From Chaetoderma sp. LZ-2023a (taxonomy: Eukaryota > Mollusca > Caudofoveata > Chaetodermatida > Chaetodermatidae): a DNA stretch of 64,000 bases. Made by a program: the position numbers and the translations under genes. Location of the stretch: the NCBI GenBank assembly GCA_034401795.1, contig JAVVLW010001576.1, positions 1 to 64,000 of the forward strand, read 5' to 3'. Positions 20,501 through 30,012 of the stretch are shown here, one piece after another; the first letter of the stretch is position 1; every line of letters starts with the position of its first letter. Below the pieces are notes generated by a model that was not told where the DNA came from, did not search any database, and worked only from the letters and a program-made list of their open reading frames with translations.

Positions 20501-20934
20501 GTCGAGATTAGCCGACAAGACGCTAAATCGCTTGGGTGAAGATTCTTGACTCCATTTGTTTCCAAAGCCGCCGGTATTGGTTCCGCCGGAAACCCGTCAG
20601 GAACGAGCCCCACGGCCGCCCCGCGGCTTCTTGTGGTATGACGGTCTGGAACCGCCGCCACGGCTATCCTTACGGTAGCCGCCTCGGCCCGAACCGCCAC
20701 CCTTCCTGTCGTCCTCATACGGCCTCTTACTAGAGGGCTTGTATGCGGACGAACGGCCAGGCCCTTGTGCTCAGGATGGCCTATGGGCATCACGGGCAGA
20801 AGGACGGAAGGGCGATCTAGGACGCTGTCTCTGCTGCTCCTGCCTATGCTGACGGTAGGACTGTTGCGGCTGAGTCCTCTTGGTCGACTTCCACGACTTG
20901 CCGACCACTTCTTGCTCCGCCACCATTGACGCAA
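17581..20934 (-). CDS. DIRS reverse transcriptase/RNase H fused in frame to tyrosine recombinase
   Basis: 1117-codon open frame. The N-terminal part overlaps gag. RT occupies about 230-450: SIDLKDAY with D292, LPFGLTTAPRVF, and the YIDD active site at 356-359. RNase H follows: D523 (FTDAS), E555, D580 (RTDNSTVV), D631 (LADALSR). Residues 640-745 form a conserved segment (VDLFA..YVSPIPDP..YAYPP) typical of metazoan DIRS. The tyrosine recombinase (about 810-1117) has R near 938 (ASARRRSEIHAL), HEVR 1061-1064, WH 1087-1088 and Y1097. RT copies the RNA; the recombinase inserts the circle without target duplication. The fusion is not ancestral: DIRS-A2 and DIRS-B keep two extra bases near 18509 that put the recombinase in the other frame. 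The first codon of the open frame is TTG, so the true start is unknown. Confidence 0.9.
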   Translation of the reverse strand: MRQWWRSKKWSASRGSRPRGLSRNSPTVSIGRSSRDSVLDRPSVLLPVMPIGHPEHKGLAVRPHTSPLVRGRMRTTGRVAVRAEAATVRIAVAAVPDRHTTRSRGAAVGLVPDGFPAEPIPAALETNGVKNLHPSDLASCRLISTDNCVQIPSVGGRLQLFLNQWEQVVRDCLVCQWIRNGYDPDWLIHQSLVPLTSTPIWTPIPRELDRLVAIQSEIESLRQKNAIHLVTNQSSLGFYSIMFLVPKRTGGWRPILNLKPLNKFILSPRFQMETVAAVMTGLRKGMWAVSIDLKDAYFHIPMSIPFQKYLRFAFQDNVWEFNALPFGLTTAPRVFTKVVLAMTSLLRRRNIAVHTYIDDWLLKAGNPVTLRSNLIVVLDLLKKLGWIVNLEKSELTPSQEFVYLGIFFNLRDGVAFPAESRVRSLIAVLESVSLGAYLTARQFLRILGLLVSLEKVVPYAALRRRPIQMYLMSFWSQRTDSLSLRIPVKEPLIFHLQWWLSEQNLLRGVPLQPPQPQMSIFTDASLTGWGAVLDNQSVSGEWDRTNAQKHINVLELLAVVFALQKFESLIQDKIVLVRTDNSTVVSYLNRQGGTRSPELCMMVWNLLLWCQERNIILRAAHIPGRLNILADALSRRTVCRPTEWQLNQVVAEVLFKQWGKPNVDLFAMNQNAKMVTYVSPIPDPLALAVDALAISWKGMYAYAYPPTILIPKVLAKIREGMCQVLLIAPYWPGRSWFTDLLDLLVCSPIPLPDTRDVISQNKGLYLHDRPEMFKLTAWMLSSSVQLRVAFLSKQRSLLLQAEEFQPQRHNYRINKFAQWCERRDIDPFSASVQHVADFICHLYEVDKLVPSTLAAYKSALASVIPSLTIEGVENDTLNEVIKGMSNLRPRQPIPIPSWNLSLVLQVLGHAPFEPIRSIDIKLLTIKSVFLVAAASARRRSEIHALSAEQDRFVVTGEGLRLLPRLCFLAKNQSLKYPGQPINLPSLTRHDPNSCAWCPVRCLKMYKKRTSEWRDDPKSLWLCLKAPHLRASKDTISRWIVDAIQMSHKIATGKQIDRANAHEVRALAASSALYKRVSLEQVMSVAQWHAESSFTDFYLRDISSTLNPVAVANLSNLN
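18506..20518 (-). CDS. Overprinted frame upstream of the tyrosine recombinase (DIRS-A1)
   Basis: A second frame stays open for 670 codons across the RT/RNase H region. It is rich in Ser, Arg, Gly and Gln and has no known fold. It ends with 'ARF-like' text leading into 'RRVSTTKT', directly where the recombinase N-terminus (NYRINKFAQWC) would follow if the 2-bp deletion were absent. In DIRS-B the same frame runs uninterrupted into the recombinase. DIRS-1 of Dictyostelium also has its recombinase ORF overlapping RT/RH. Whether the overprinted protein is made, or only its end, cannot be told from sequence alone. Confidence 0.5.
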   Translation of the reverse strand: MSANLDRQLCADSFRRRQTSAIPKPMGTGRARLFSLSVDKKRLRSGLAHPSIVSSVNLDSNMDSYSKGIRPSSRHSVRDRIASSEECDSPSHQSVIAGLLFDHVPSSEAYRRVETNSQSQTVEQIYSFSQISDGDGSSGNDRAEERHVGGIDRSEGCLFSYSNVNSFSEVPAICLPRQCLGIQCSSLRPDHGAEGLHQGGSRHDFFTSQEKHSCSHLHRRLAAKGGESSHSAQQSDSSPRLVEKARMDCESREIRTDSIPGVCLSGNFLQSQGRRSFSGGEQSQKPDCSVGVGFSRSLSDGASISQNTGFASISGEGGAICGTQAQADSDVFDVVLVTENRFVISEDTSKRTIDIPPSVVVIRTESPARCSSTTSSTSDVHIHGCIVDRLGSGIGQSVSVRGMGSDQCAETYQCARAISGGICTAEVRESNSRQDCPSKDRQLNSGVLFEPPRRDEITRVVYDGLEPSAVVPREEYYSSGSTHSRKIEHLSGCSQSKDGLSSDGMAAQPSGSRGSIQTMGQAKCRPVCDESKRKDGYLRVTDPGPVSSSSRRTGDKLEGNVRVCVSSNNSHPESSGKDKRGDVPSTTDRPLLARPIMVYGSAGPSGLQSNPSSRHKRCNLSEQGSVPSRQTRNVQIDCMDVVKQCAIEGGFSEQAAKFVASGRRVSTTKT

Positions 20935-22573
20935 CCTTAGAGAGCGCTTGTCGTGGCGAGCCGCCGAACAAGCCTGGACCTATGAAAGGCGCAGAAGATA
21001 ACTCAGCCCTCATCTCTGGTCCTGGTTCTACACAATCGAGAACCATTCTCCGTCGCTCTGCCAAAGTTCTCGTGATTACCCTGGCCAGGCAATCCTGAGA
21101 CAGGCGCATGGTGTCCCGAACAACTCCGGGAGCAGCCTCTGGCACCTGTCCGCCTTCCGCCGTGCAGTCCAGCATACCCTGCAAGACGGTACACCCGTGC
21201 GACAGCGCAGCCATGGCTGCCCTAGCCGCATCTTCAATGAGCGTGAGCTCATTGAACGGGTCTTTGTTGGTCTGAGAAACCAAAGGACGTGACCGCCCCT
21301 TGGCCTTCCCAGCCAACGGCCTATTCAGCGCCTCACGTTCCTCAACGGAAAGCCGTGGAACCCTGGCGTACTGATGATAAGCCTGCTCCGGAAACCGGAC
21401 CCTACTCCTTATCCCCTTCGGGGCCTTGGGCAACGCATAGTCTGGCTGAACCAGACGGTATGCCGCAACTTCCAACATGTCAGAAGTCTGCGTGTCCAGA
21501 GGGAGTGTAGGCATGGCAGAAGAGCCACTGGACAGAGCGCTAGCCGCACGCTCTGACATCCGTTCCATCGCCGGATCGCGCTGAGATCCTAGATCAGATG
21601 CCAACCCGAGACGATTGGTCATCCATCCAAGAACCTGCACCCATTCAGCTTCGGTGCAGAAAGCGGAATCGTCCATCAAAGAACTCCCGTTTTCATCCTC
21701 CCTCTCTCCCTTAGATGAGAGGGCCACCGACGATCCTTGCTGAACGCTACGATATATGCCTCTGCCATGACAGAGCGCATCCGTAGCGCGACTACCAGCG
21801 GCACCAGTATCCAACGAATCGCCAGATACGGATTCGCCGCAGTCCATCGGCTCCAACACGGGATCCGGGACTCCGACGGCCTCAATTACGGCCGGCACTG
21901 TCACTCCGATAGGAGCCGCACCTAAGGCCGCCGGGATAGCCGCAGGAACCGCAAACCACGGCTCCGCCGGCATATCCGGTTGCACAAAACGGGGATGAAA
22001 AATGCCCGACGGAACGTCGACATCACCATCCGCCTGGCAAACCCGTACAAATCCCGAGGGCGACCCCTGGGACGTACTAGGCATCGCCGTCATTGAAAGA
22101 TCCGGCATGCCGGAATCTTCCCTCAGCAGCAAATCTTCCTCCTCTATCGTCGGCTCTTGAGCCAAGGACAGAGAAAGGGCAGGTGCATGCCCCTCAGCAG
22201 AGCTAGCCGGACCACCTAATGGTTGTCCTGCACCAGCTTGCTTCACCGGGACCGTGGACTGCAACGAGTCAAACATAGCCTTGAACTGGGCCGCCCATAC
22301 GCCCAGTGCTGAATCCATCCTCTCATTCAGCCGACCTTCCAGTCCCAGCAAGGAAACCTGCTGCAGCTTCACTGCCTTGTCCTTCTCGATACGCTCCAGC
22401 CTCGCCCGTCGATCCTTGTCAAACTCAGCCACCAATTCCGACGACCACTTGACGCACACGTCACAAGGGCTCCCGACCTTACACTTAGCGCATGCCACAC
22501 AGTGATGATCCAGGTACTTGCGCTTCATGAACCTGTTGCACTTTCGGCACAACGAGTCCGAGTTCTTCGGTTT
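20771..22573 (-). CDS. DIRS gag-like protein (DIRS-A1), zinc-finger N-terminus, truncated C-terminus
   Basis: Structural/nucleic-acid-binding protein of the element. Near the N-terminus is a Cys-rich finger (CRKCNRF..HHCVACAKC..PCDVCVKW), then a charged coiled segment (EFDKDRRARLERIEKDK), a long variable region, and a conserved block (GIRSRVRFPEQAYHQYAR). The open frame begins further upstream with TTG, and no ATG occurs before the first finger cysteines. An acceptor-like sequence 'tctctgtgttcgcag' ends at 22574, so I set the start there as an exon boundary; the initiator would be in an upstream exon. C-terminal oddity: a TGA ends the frame after 'DAHRPS', whereas DIRS-A2 continues for 66 codons of RGG-rich tail. 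It overlaps the RT frame by 164 bp. Confidence 0.8.
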   Translation of the reverse strand, partial: KPKNSDSLCRKCNRFMKRKYLDHHCVACAKCKVGSPCDVCVKWSSELVAEFDKDRRARLERIEKDKAVKLQQVSLLGLEGRLNERMDSALGVWAAQFKAMFDSLQSTVPVKQAGAGQPLGGPASSAEGHAPALSLSLAQEPTIEEEDLLLREDSGMPDLSMTAMPSTSQGSPSGFVRVCQADGDVDVPSGIFHPRFVQPDMPAEPWFAVPAAIPAALGAAPIGVTVPAVIEAVGVPDPVLEPMDCGESVSGDSLDTGAAGSRATDALCHGRGIYRSVQQGSSVALSSKGEREDENGSSLMDDSAFCTEAEWVQVLGWMTNRLGLASDLGSQRDPAMERMSERAASALSSGSSAMPTLPLDTQTSDMLEVAAYRLVQPDYALPKAPKGIRSRVRFPEQAYHQYARVPRLSVEEREALNRPLAGKAKGRSRPLVSQTNKDPFNELTLIEDAARAAMAALSHGCTVLQGMLDCTAEGGQVPEAAPGVVRDTMRLSQDCLARVITRTLAERRRMVLDCVEPGPEMRAELSSAPFIGPGLFGGSPRQALSKVASMVAEQEVVGKSWKSTKRTQPQQSYRQHRQEQQRQRPRSPFRPSARDAHRPS

Positions 22574-22893
22574 CTGCGAACACAGAGAAGAATTAAAACG
22601 CTGCACATGACAAGCAATGACGAGCAATATGCACAATAGACTTGCTAGTTAAGATTTCTTAAACACATTAACTTTCTCTCAATTTAATGATAACAAGTCT
22701 TAGGCAGGAAATATTTGAAACTTTTTTGAGTGAAATTTTTTTTTAAAAACACAACTCAGCCTTTAACTAACGTTAAATAACCAAGAATAACTCGCCGATC
22801 ACTACAAACACCCTCGACAACTAAGCGAGAGCTAAAATCGGCGACAACAGAGTGCCTGGATACACCAAGCCAAGAACGACATAAATCATGGGC

Positions 22894-22908
22894 GCCGCCA
22901 TCTTGGCC
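22894..22908 (-). promoter_or_regulatory. YY1-type motif in the DIRS-A1 5' leader
   Basis: Plus strand 'gccgccatcttggcc', minus strand 'ggccaagatggcggc'. This matches the vertebrate YY1 consensus (AAGATGGCGGC). It lies about 490 bp inside the 5' end, in the untranslated leader, next to ATG codons at 22922 and 22903. The DIRS-A2 counterpart at 54720-54734 has one change. Function is inference. Confidence 0.45.
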
Positions 22909-23225
22909 AAGGACGCATCCATCTTAGAGGAACCGAGTCGCAAGAGAAAATTAACCGAGTACCCGAATTAAAACTAAAAGTCAACGGGTACAGAAGCGAC
23001 TCCAACAATGGCTATCATTATAAAAAATGTGCCAATTTAAGGAAATTTCAAACAGTCATTATGGCACGAATGTATAAATTCTAGATTGATACAACCTGCC
23101 CCTGTGATGATTTCCCGAGTTCCTCCATGAATCCAGCGATGTAATTGAATAACACAACCGATTAACTGCTTAAATTGCAAAATTTGAGCACTCTAAAAAA
23201 CACGACTTTGAAAAAGCGCAAAATA

Positions 23226-23385
23226 GACGAATCTGACTGTGATTGGGAATTGACTCGGTACCCTGCGGCTATGGTATTCCCGGACACAGTATGGGCAGGA
23301 CCAAGAGAGTGCGGAGTTTTAATTGTTTATTTTGAGCTAGACTAGATAATAGACATTATCATAATAGTACATCTGGTAAGTATTA
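23226..23385. repeat. DIRS-A1 inverted terminal repeat, 5' side
   Basis: Reverse complement of 16646-16805. As the 5' end of the element it probably contains or lies near the promoter. The outer 12 bases (to 23397) are the unique terminus recorded in the ICR. Confidence 0.9.
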
Positions 23386-23397
23386 TTCGAAGTAGAA

Positions 23398-24178
23398 CCG
23401 CCTTTCGGCAAAAATAATAATTCTTGATATATCATCTAAAAATGTGTTATATAGGATTCTAGAAATTGCTCCACTGGTGTTATTTATTTATTTTGGCATA
23501 TATTTATCCTGTACTAGGGTTTAAAGATGTCAAATTCTCACGAGAGGTAACTCCTTATCGGAAAGAGAACTATTTGGAAGCAAATAAAAATGTTTTTTGC
23601 TGTATTGTACTGCTATTACTGGTTCATTAAATCGGCCAGTAACATTAGTAAAGACTTTCAAAATGCATTTCCTCGTCTCATAACGGGTTATTTTGACACT
23701 GACATGTGTGATGGATAAAGGGTAAATATATATCTGTAACAAAAACTTTGAGCTACTGGACAATGTATTCCAGACACATGCTAGTTTGACTCCTCTTTTT
23801 GTTCACCATCATCAAGATGTTCCTGCTTATCTACTGAGCAGATTCTATGCTAGTACATTTATTCCTGCAGTCATCAGCTCCATGGCAACGACAAAATGCA
23901 GAGCAAGAGTTAAGCAACCACATCTTGCCATTGAGCATGGTTGTGTAGAGGAGCATCCACACCTTATCATATGCAATACATCAAGTGGTTTGGCTTACAT
24001 ATCCGGTGTAAATGTGTTAGTTAAGAACGATTATTCAGTGTCATTACTTGTCCATCCATAAAAAGCAGGTGGCTCATTCTCCAAAGATGACATCCAGATC
24101 ATAACTTGATAATGTGATCTGTGTATATGCTTTTTAAAGCCTTCAGTGGTGTGAAGGTGGTGCCTTCAGTTTCGGTGC
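23398..24178. other. Non-coding stretch
   Basis: No confident gene. An open frame on the plus strand at 23786-24061 has no recognisable motif and is probably chance. Confidence 0.45.
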
Positions 24179-24379
24179 TCACGATAGCTTTGGTTTAGCC
24201 ATTTTTGATGACCAAACGTCATATGGGACTGTGGATATCCTTTGCTTCAATTTAGATCCGTAATATGCAGATATGAATGCAGTAACGTCACAAATTATGC
24301 CATCCAAAATCCTTTTCTTTTTTTCCAAGTTTATTGATGGAAGTATATTCACAACAGTACCTTTCCCAATGCCATACAT
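24179..24379 (-). pseudogene. C-terminal fragment of the orphan invertebrate family
   Basis: Short open stretch reading 'MYGIGKGTVVNIL..' then 'DVTAFISAYYGSKLKQR..PYDVW'. These motifs resemble the C-terminal third of the same uncharacterised family whose N-terminal part lies at 6707-7915, where a 'GCDTTS.(L/M)(F/Y)GIGKG' motif is usual (recalled, not searched). A stop just upstream of MYG shows decay. Confidence 0.5.
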
Positions 24380-24659
24380 ATATCAGTGTATGACATGCAG
24401 AGACTCGCAGAGGGCTTTTATACTGTGGTCTTGACGTCCACTACAATTCTATCAGGTTTGGTGCCTGACATTGTTAGGTCACATGTCAGTTGTTATTGGG
24501 AGTAGAAATGAACAAGAAGTACAACCACTATTGTGTCATCACATACTACATTAATCTCTATTGGAACAGGCTCACTGCATGTTACAACAAGCATTCTGTA
24601 AGTATTGCTTTGCAATACATGTCCCCCACCTGGTGATATAAATATTTAGATTGACAGTC

Positions 24660-25300
24660 AAAAACTCCATTAAAAATTGACAGAAGCAGCCGATTCTTGA
24701 ACTTGATCTGTAACTTCTCATAACATAGCAATAAACCAAGTTTCAGTTATATATGGTGAAGGAGAACGAAAAAGTCTTGAAAGCCGATATGTTTGTATTT
24801 CATAAGTCGAAAGGGGACATAACTCCATCCAAAATTGAGGCAAACACCTGAAACTCGAACATGCTCTCTAATTTCTCATAACAAAGCAACATACCAATTC
24901 TCAGTTGAATATCTTGAAAGACTGTTAGAAAACGTGCGGAAAACTAATATTTTTCGTATTTCATAGGGGGGGGGGGGGGGGCATAACACCATGAACAACT
25001 GACGAAAATGTCTGAAACTCGAACCTGCTCTGTGACTTCTTATACTAAAGCGACGCACCAATTTTTGCTTAAATATCTTGAAGGAGTGCGAAAAAAAGTG
25101 TGCAAAGCTGATATTTTTTGTATTTCTTAAGTCGAAATGGGTCATAACTACATCCAAAATTGAGGCAAACACCTGAAACTCGAACTTGGTCTGTAACTTC
25201 TCATAACAAAGCAATGTACCAACTCTCAGTTGAATACCTTGAAGGACTGCGAAAAAAAGTGCAGAAAACCCACTGCGACAGAGATAGACAGACAGATGGA
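24660..25300 (+). repeat. About 160-bp tandem repeat, four units
   Basis: Phrases 'taacttctcataaca' recur at about 24712, 24871, 25033 and 25194, each followed by 'caattctcagttgaatat' and 'cttgaagga'. Unit 2 carries a run of 16 G (24966-24981). The array ends with 'gacagacagatggacgg'. Confidence 0.8.
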
Positions 25301-25377
25301 CGGATGGAATGCAAACCTATTGTTCCCCTCCCCCCAACACCCCCCACCCCCGGTTTTACCGATAGGGGACTAATAAG

Positions 25378-26295
25378 AGGTCCAAGGGCCTGTGGTGCTC
25401 ACCTGGACCATTAGCATTTGAACCATTTGCATTTAAATAGATATGATGGATAATTTTCAGAAAATTCAAGATGGCCACCGAAAGAATTGACCAAACAAAA
25501 TTCTATATATATATACGTTCTGACGCCTACCGACCTAGGGTCCTTCCAGCTGAGCTTGTCTGAAATCTGCCAAGCTGTTAATGAGATGTAAGCTTTTAAT
25601 TGATTTACCAACACTTTTGGAGAATCCAAGATGGCGACCCAAAAATTAACCAATCAAAATTCTGCACATAAGGTCTGAAGCCCGCTACCATAGGGTCCTT
25701 CCATCCAAGTCTGATTCAAATCGCCAAAGCAGTTAATGAGGAGTAGCATTTTAAATGATATCCGGTAAATTTTCATAAAATTCCAGATTTTGGGCAAAAA
25801 ACTTACCAATCAGAATTCTGTATACAAGTTCTGAACCCTACACCCATAGGATCCTTCCAGGCAAACTATATTGAAATTCGCCAAGCAGTTAATGAGGCAT
25901 TTTAACAATTTGGTTCAAATATGTCAAGTAGTTAAAGAGGAGTAGCATTTTGACACTATCTCGCAACTTTTTCATAAAATCTAGGATTTTCAGCCAAAAA
26001 ATTGATCAATCAAAATTCCTAATACAAGTTCTAGAGCCTATCACCATAGATTCTATCTAATCACATTTGATTGAAATATATCAAGAAGCTAAGGAGGAGT
26101 AATATTCTGGCCATTTCCAGTAAGTTTTTCATAAAATCAAAACACTGACCCATCAAAATTCTGAAAAACAGGCTGGAGGATATAAGCATAGGATCCTTCC
26201 AGCCAAATTTGGTTGAAACAGGTCAACTTGTTAAGGAGAAAAAGCGATTTGACAGACGACGGATGGCCGCACTGGCATAAGCTCACTAACAAGAG
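25378..26295 (+). repeat. Dispersed repeat related to the AAGATGGC family (block 4)
   Basis: Head 'gggcctgtggtgctcacctgg', tail 'cggatggccgcactggcataagctcactaac'. The interior differs from other blocks: about 110-130-bp subunits with 'aagatggc', 'ccaatcaaaattctg', 'taggatccttcca' and 'gttaatgagg'. The tail abuts the head of block 5. Confidence 0.75.
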
Positions 26296-28110
26296 GCCAA
26301 GGGGCTTACCTGGAATTATTAGCCACTGGCACAAATGAACAAAATGAGATGACCACTGGAAAAATTTACCAATCTCAATTTCGTGAAGACAAGTTTTGTT
26401 AAAATTGGCCCAGTGGTTAATGAGTAGTCTTTTATTTTATTTTTTCAGTAATTTTCAGAAAATCCAAGATGGCCGTCAAAGAAGCTTAAATTTTGATTGA
26501 TTCATGGTGCCATTGTTTATTTATGTATCACCTTTCCATGGACAGACTTTAATGGCCCTTAGTCAATAATCATATCACCCAAACTTCAGGTTGATCCGTT
26601 TAGTGGTACTAGAGAAGTCGTTTTCGCTAAAACTAGGTCACCCAAGATGGCTACCAAAACATTTGGCTGATCAAATTAGCTTGAACAAACTTGGATCAGC
26701 TGTTGCTCCCGATGACTTATTTCATGAGTTCTGAATCGATCCCCAAGCCTTTTTGGAGATCTTTAAAGACGTTTCTAAATAAAAGCCAAAATCAAAGATG
26801 GCAGAGATGGCTTCATTTGAACAAACTTGGATCTCTATGGCCTAAGGAAGCTTTCTACCAAACATAATTGATATCATCCCAGAGGGTCTCAAGAAGACAT
26901 TTTAATTTTCTTATTGCCTTAGGTATGGGAGTTTTTGGCAGGAAAACAATCCAAGATGGCTGCCAAACCGTTGATCTGCCAGTCTCAGAAGTGGTAAATT
27001 TGAAATCAGCATACCCAAAAACCTATATAAAACCAATTTCAGCTTGAAAATAAATCAAATAAAAAAATAATCCAATATGACTGCCGAAATGGTCCAAGAC
27101 GGTCATGTTTTGTGATGTATCAACTTCCCATAAACACGCTTTAATGCCTCTTAGTCCCTAATGATATCTCCTAAATTTCGGCCCAATCAGTTCAACAGTT
27201 CTGGAGAAGCAATTTTCATGAAAACCAGATCATCCAAGATGGCTGCCAAAGCATTTGGCCAATTAAGATCTCTTGAATAAACTTGGTTCAGCTGTTGCCC
27301 TAGATGATGTTTCTTGAGTTTTGAATCGATCTGCCAAGCGGTTTTGGAGATCTTTAGACATTTCTAAAAATCGGACCAAATCCAAGATGGGAGCCGGCCA
27401 AATTGGCTGATCGACTTCATTTGTACAAAGCTGGATCTCCATGCCCTAAGGATTGGATCTCCATGCCCTAAGGATGTTGAATATAATTGCTCGGTCTCGT
27501 GGTTCTCGAGATTTTCCTATTGCCTTAGTATGCGAGGGTTTGGCGGGAAAACGATCCAAGATGTGCGCCAAACTGTTTATCATACACATTCAAAAGTGAT
27601 AAATTTGAAATCAGCACACACAAAAAATCTATATAAAAATAATTTCGACATGAAAATCAATCAAATAAAAAAACCCAATATGACCACCAAACATGCTATA
27701 TTTTGATTGGTCCACGGCAGCCACGTTATTTTACGCATCAACTTCCCTTGAACAAACTTTAATGGCTCTTAATCCCTAATCATATCTTCCAAATTTCGGC
27801 CCGACCTGTTCAGCGGTTCTGGAGAACACATCATTTTCATGAAAACCAAGTCAACCAAGATGGCCAACGAAGCATTTGGCCAATTTAATTCCCTTGAACA
27901 AACTTGGTTCAGCTGTTACCCTGTTGGAGGGCAAGATTTTTAGACATTTCTAAAAATCAGCCAAAATCCAAGATGGCTGCCGGCCAAATTGGCTTCGTTT
28001 GAACAAGCTTGGATCTCCTTGCCCTAAGGATGTTTCCTGCCAAATATAATTGAAATCGGCCCAGTGATTCTTGAGTTGTTTAAAACAAAAGTTGACTGAC
28101 AGATGGACAG
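26288..28110 (+). repeat. Complex AAGATGGC-type repeat (block 5)
   Basis: Monomers repeat with 'aagatggct..aagcatttggc' at about 26641, 27234 and 27855 (593 and 621 bp apart). The head overlaps the end of block 4, so the two elements are arranged head to tail. Confidence 0.85.
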
Positions 28111-29609
28111 ACAAACGATGGATGTGCTTTTTTGGGAAAGCCATCGTAACTACTCTCTTAGAAAGTGTACTATTGAACACTTTGGGCCAAGTAGGCTCAT
28201 ATACCTGCATCAGGGGTCCATTTAGGAGCGCAAACATTTTCCGTTCGCCGAACAATTGTTAGGTCATTTGGTACGGTCGCCCTCCTGAATGGGCTGTTTG
28301 TTCACCGAATGTTTCGCGATGAATGTTTTGTGGCGAGGAAAACAACTTTATAGGTGACTCAACATGATTTGCCGTCAAATCCAAGATGGCGGCAAAATAT
28401 ACAGTATCGTCAATTGTGACACATTGAATGTCAATTTAACCATAAATAATGCATACCAATGCGTACTTAGCGATCGTAGTATTATGTTAGTCTTCACCAA
28501 ATAAGTGTATGCTTGTAGATTGTTTCTGAGACTGATATTCATTATGACGTAATAAATATGACATCATAATGCATCGCATCTGACAAAAGGTTAACTCCCA
28601 TAATCTATCACGTGACGTTATAAAAGAATGCTCGTCGAAGCTACGCGTAACAATTTTTTCACCGATCATTTACGCTCCTGAACTCACCCCTCTTGTTTGT
28701 CTATGTTGACAGCTGAGTCTGCATTTACAGGATGTGGACCAATCCTCCCAGTGACAATAATGATGATACCAACGTATCCAATGGGTCTAGTAAGCATGCT
28801 AAATTTTTTCGTAGCTTTGCCCTATACTGGGTATCTGTTACCACACGTGAATGTATCTGCTCCTTATCGATTGTGTTTTGAAGTTTACTGTTAGTATCCT
28901 TCATTGCTTCTACAATATTGACGAGTTCACTAGTAAAGTGCCCATCTTGACAAAGCGGATAGCTCGAGGGTGATTCCTATGATGCCTCCTGATCCATGTC
29001 CATAACTCATAAATGTGGTTTTAGTGTACATATCAGACCAAATTGGAATCCAAATGACAGGTATGTAACGTATCATATGGTTGCCTTGTAGAAACTCTAT
29101 CAAGTATCAACATTTCATTGAGAAGATTTTCCATGCACCTTAGATAATAGAGACTATACCTGGCACTATATGACAGGAATTATACACATTATATGACTTA
29201 TACATTTGGTACACATCAAGGGAAGTGTCCATTTTAGGTAGGTCACTGTTAATGTCACAAACTAATGATTCAAATCTGATAACAGCTGTATGTTCTGTAG
29301 GAGGTGCAAAAAAATAGTTTCAATAGCTCACTCTGTTAGAGTGCTCTGTAACAAGACTATTCTTTGCAGAATGATGTTTACGAAGAAAATGGCATCCCAG
29401 CATCCTTTGCGCGATACGCTTATGACATAAAGAATGTCTCTGTGATGTTTGACGTTGTTTCGTGTGCAATTACATCACAGATTAAAAACATGTTTTGTTT
29501 TTCGCATGTCACCTCCAAACATGTTTCGTGAATTGGCAGAGCGCTCTAACAAAACCTATCGTTCCATAGGAGAAATATGTTTCTGCAGAGCTATTCTAGC
29601 ACAGCACTC
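28111..29609. other. Non-coding stretch
   Basis: No convincing gene. A further 'ccaagatggcggcaaaat' motif stands at 28380-28397 outside the repeat blocks. Short open frames at 28697-28894 and nearby have no known motif. Confidence 0.45.
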
Positions 29610-30012
29610 TTAAGTTTTCCTTACAGAACGAGCTCCAGGATCTCTTAGTGATTGATGGGCATTAACCTTAGCTGCTGAAGCAATGGACCCAGAAGCCATA
29701 AAGTTCACCTTACAGTCCTGATGGTACTGTACGTCCGCCACATGAAGATCACTAACTGTTATGTGCACCACAACATGCACTCAATGAGCAATATCATCAT
29801 TATATCTATAATAGCTTCTCTAAATGTTTTCTTATCTGACCCATGGTTACTGTATCCTCTGCACAAAAAATACAATCCTGCTTAAAGTCAAACACTGGTA
29901 ACTCTAGACGCCGAATTCCTCTTTGAGCATGGCCTTCACACTCATTACTGTAGATACCCTTTGAAGACAAGTACCGTTTGATATGTATTTTGGACACGTA
30001 AATCATCACCTC
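29610..30012 (-). pseudogene. Second N-terminal remnant of the orphan family
   Basis: Minus-strand reading gives 'VFDFKQDCIFCAEDT' (Cys pair), then after a frame change 'VSDLHVADVQYHQDCKVNFM'. The second motif parallels 'HQSCSVNFRTG' of the pseudogene at 6707-7915. The pieces are in different frames with stops between them. The sequence is clearly diverged from the 7 kb copy, so these are separate old insertions or duplications. Confidence 0.55.

Larger units (their letters stand above)
16608..23397 (-). mobile_element. DIRS-type tyrosine-recombinase retrotransposon, DIRS-A1 (about 6.8 kb)
   Basis: The element reads right to left. It has inverted terminal repeats (16646-16805 and 23226-23385), a gag-like ORF, an RT/RNase H plus tyrosine recombinase ORF, and an ICR close to the 3' end. 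There is no DDE integrase, aspartic protease or direct LTR, as expected for DIRS. Ends were set from the ICR, which holds the two termini head to tail: 5' end '..cgaagtagaa', 3' end 'tcaaaaaagcatcc..'. DIRS-A2 (48423-55224) is a close relative. Defects in this copy are a premature stop in gag and a 2-bp deletion at about 18509 that fuses RT/RH to the recombinase frame. Confidence 0.95.

Noticed and set aside
16608-23397. LTR (Gypsy/Copia) retrotransposon
   Set aside because: Termini are inverted, there is no protease or DDE integrase, and a tyrosine recombinase is present; DIRS fits, and the ICR excludes the Ngaro/PAT split-repeat layout.
23786-24061. 91-aa plus-strand frame
   Set aside because: No recognisable motif or splice context; probably chance.
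28071-28262. Short plus-strand frame at the end of a repeat block
   Set aside because: Lies across a repeat tail and unique DNA with no coding signal.
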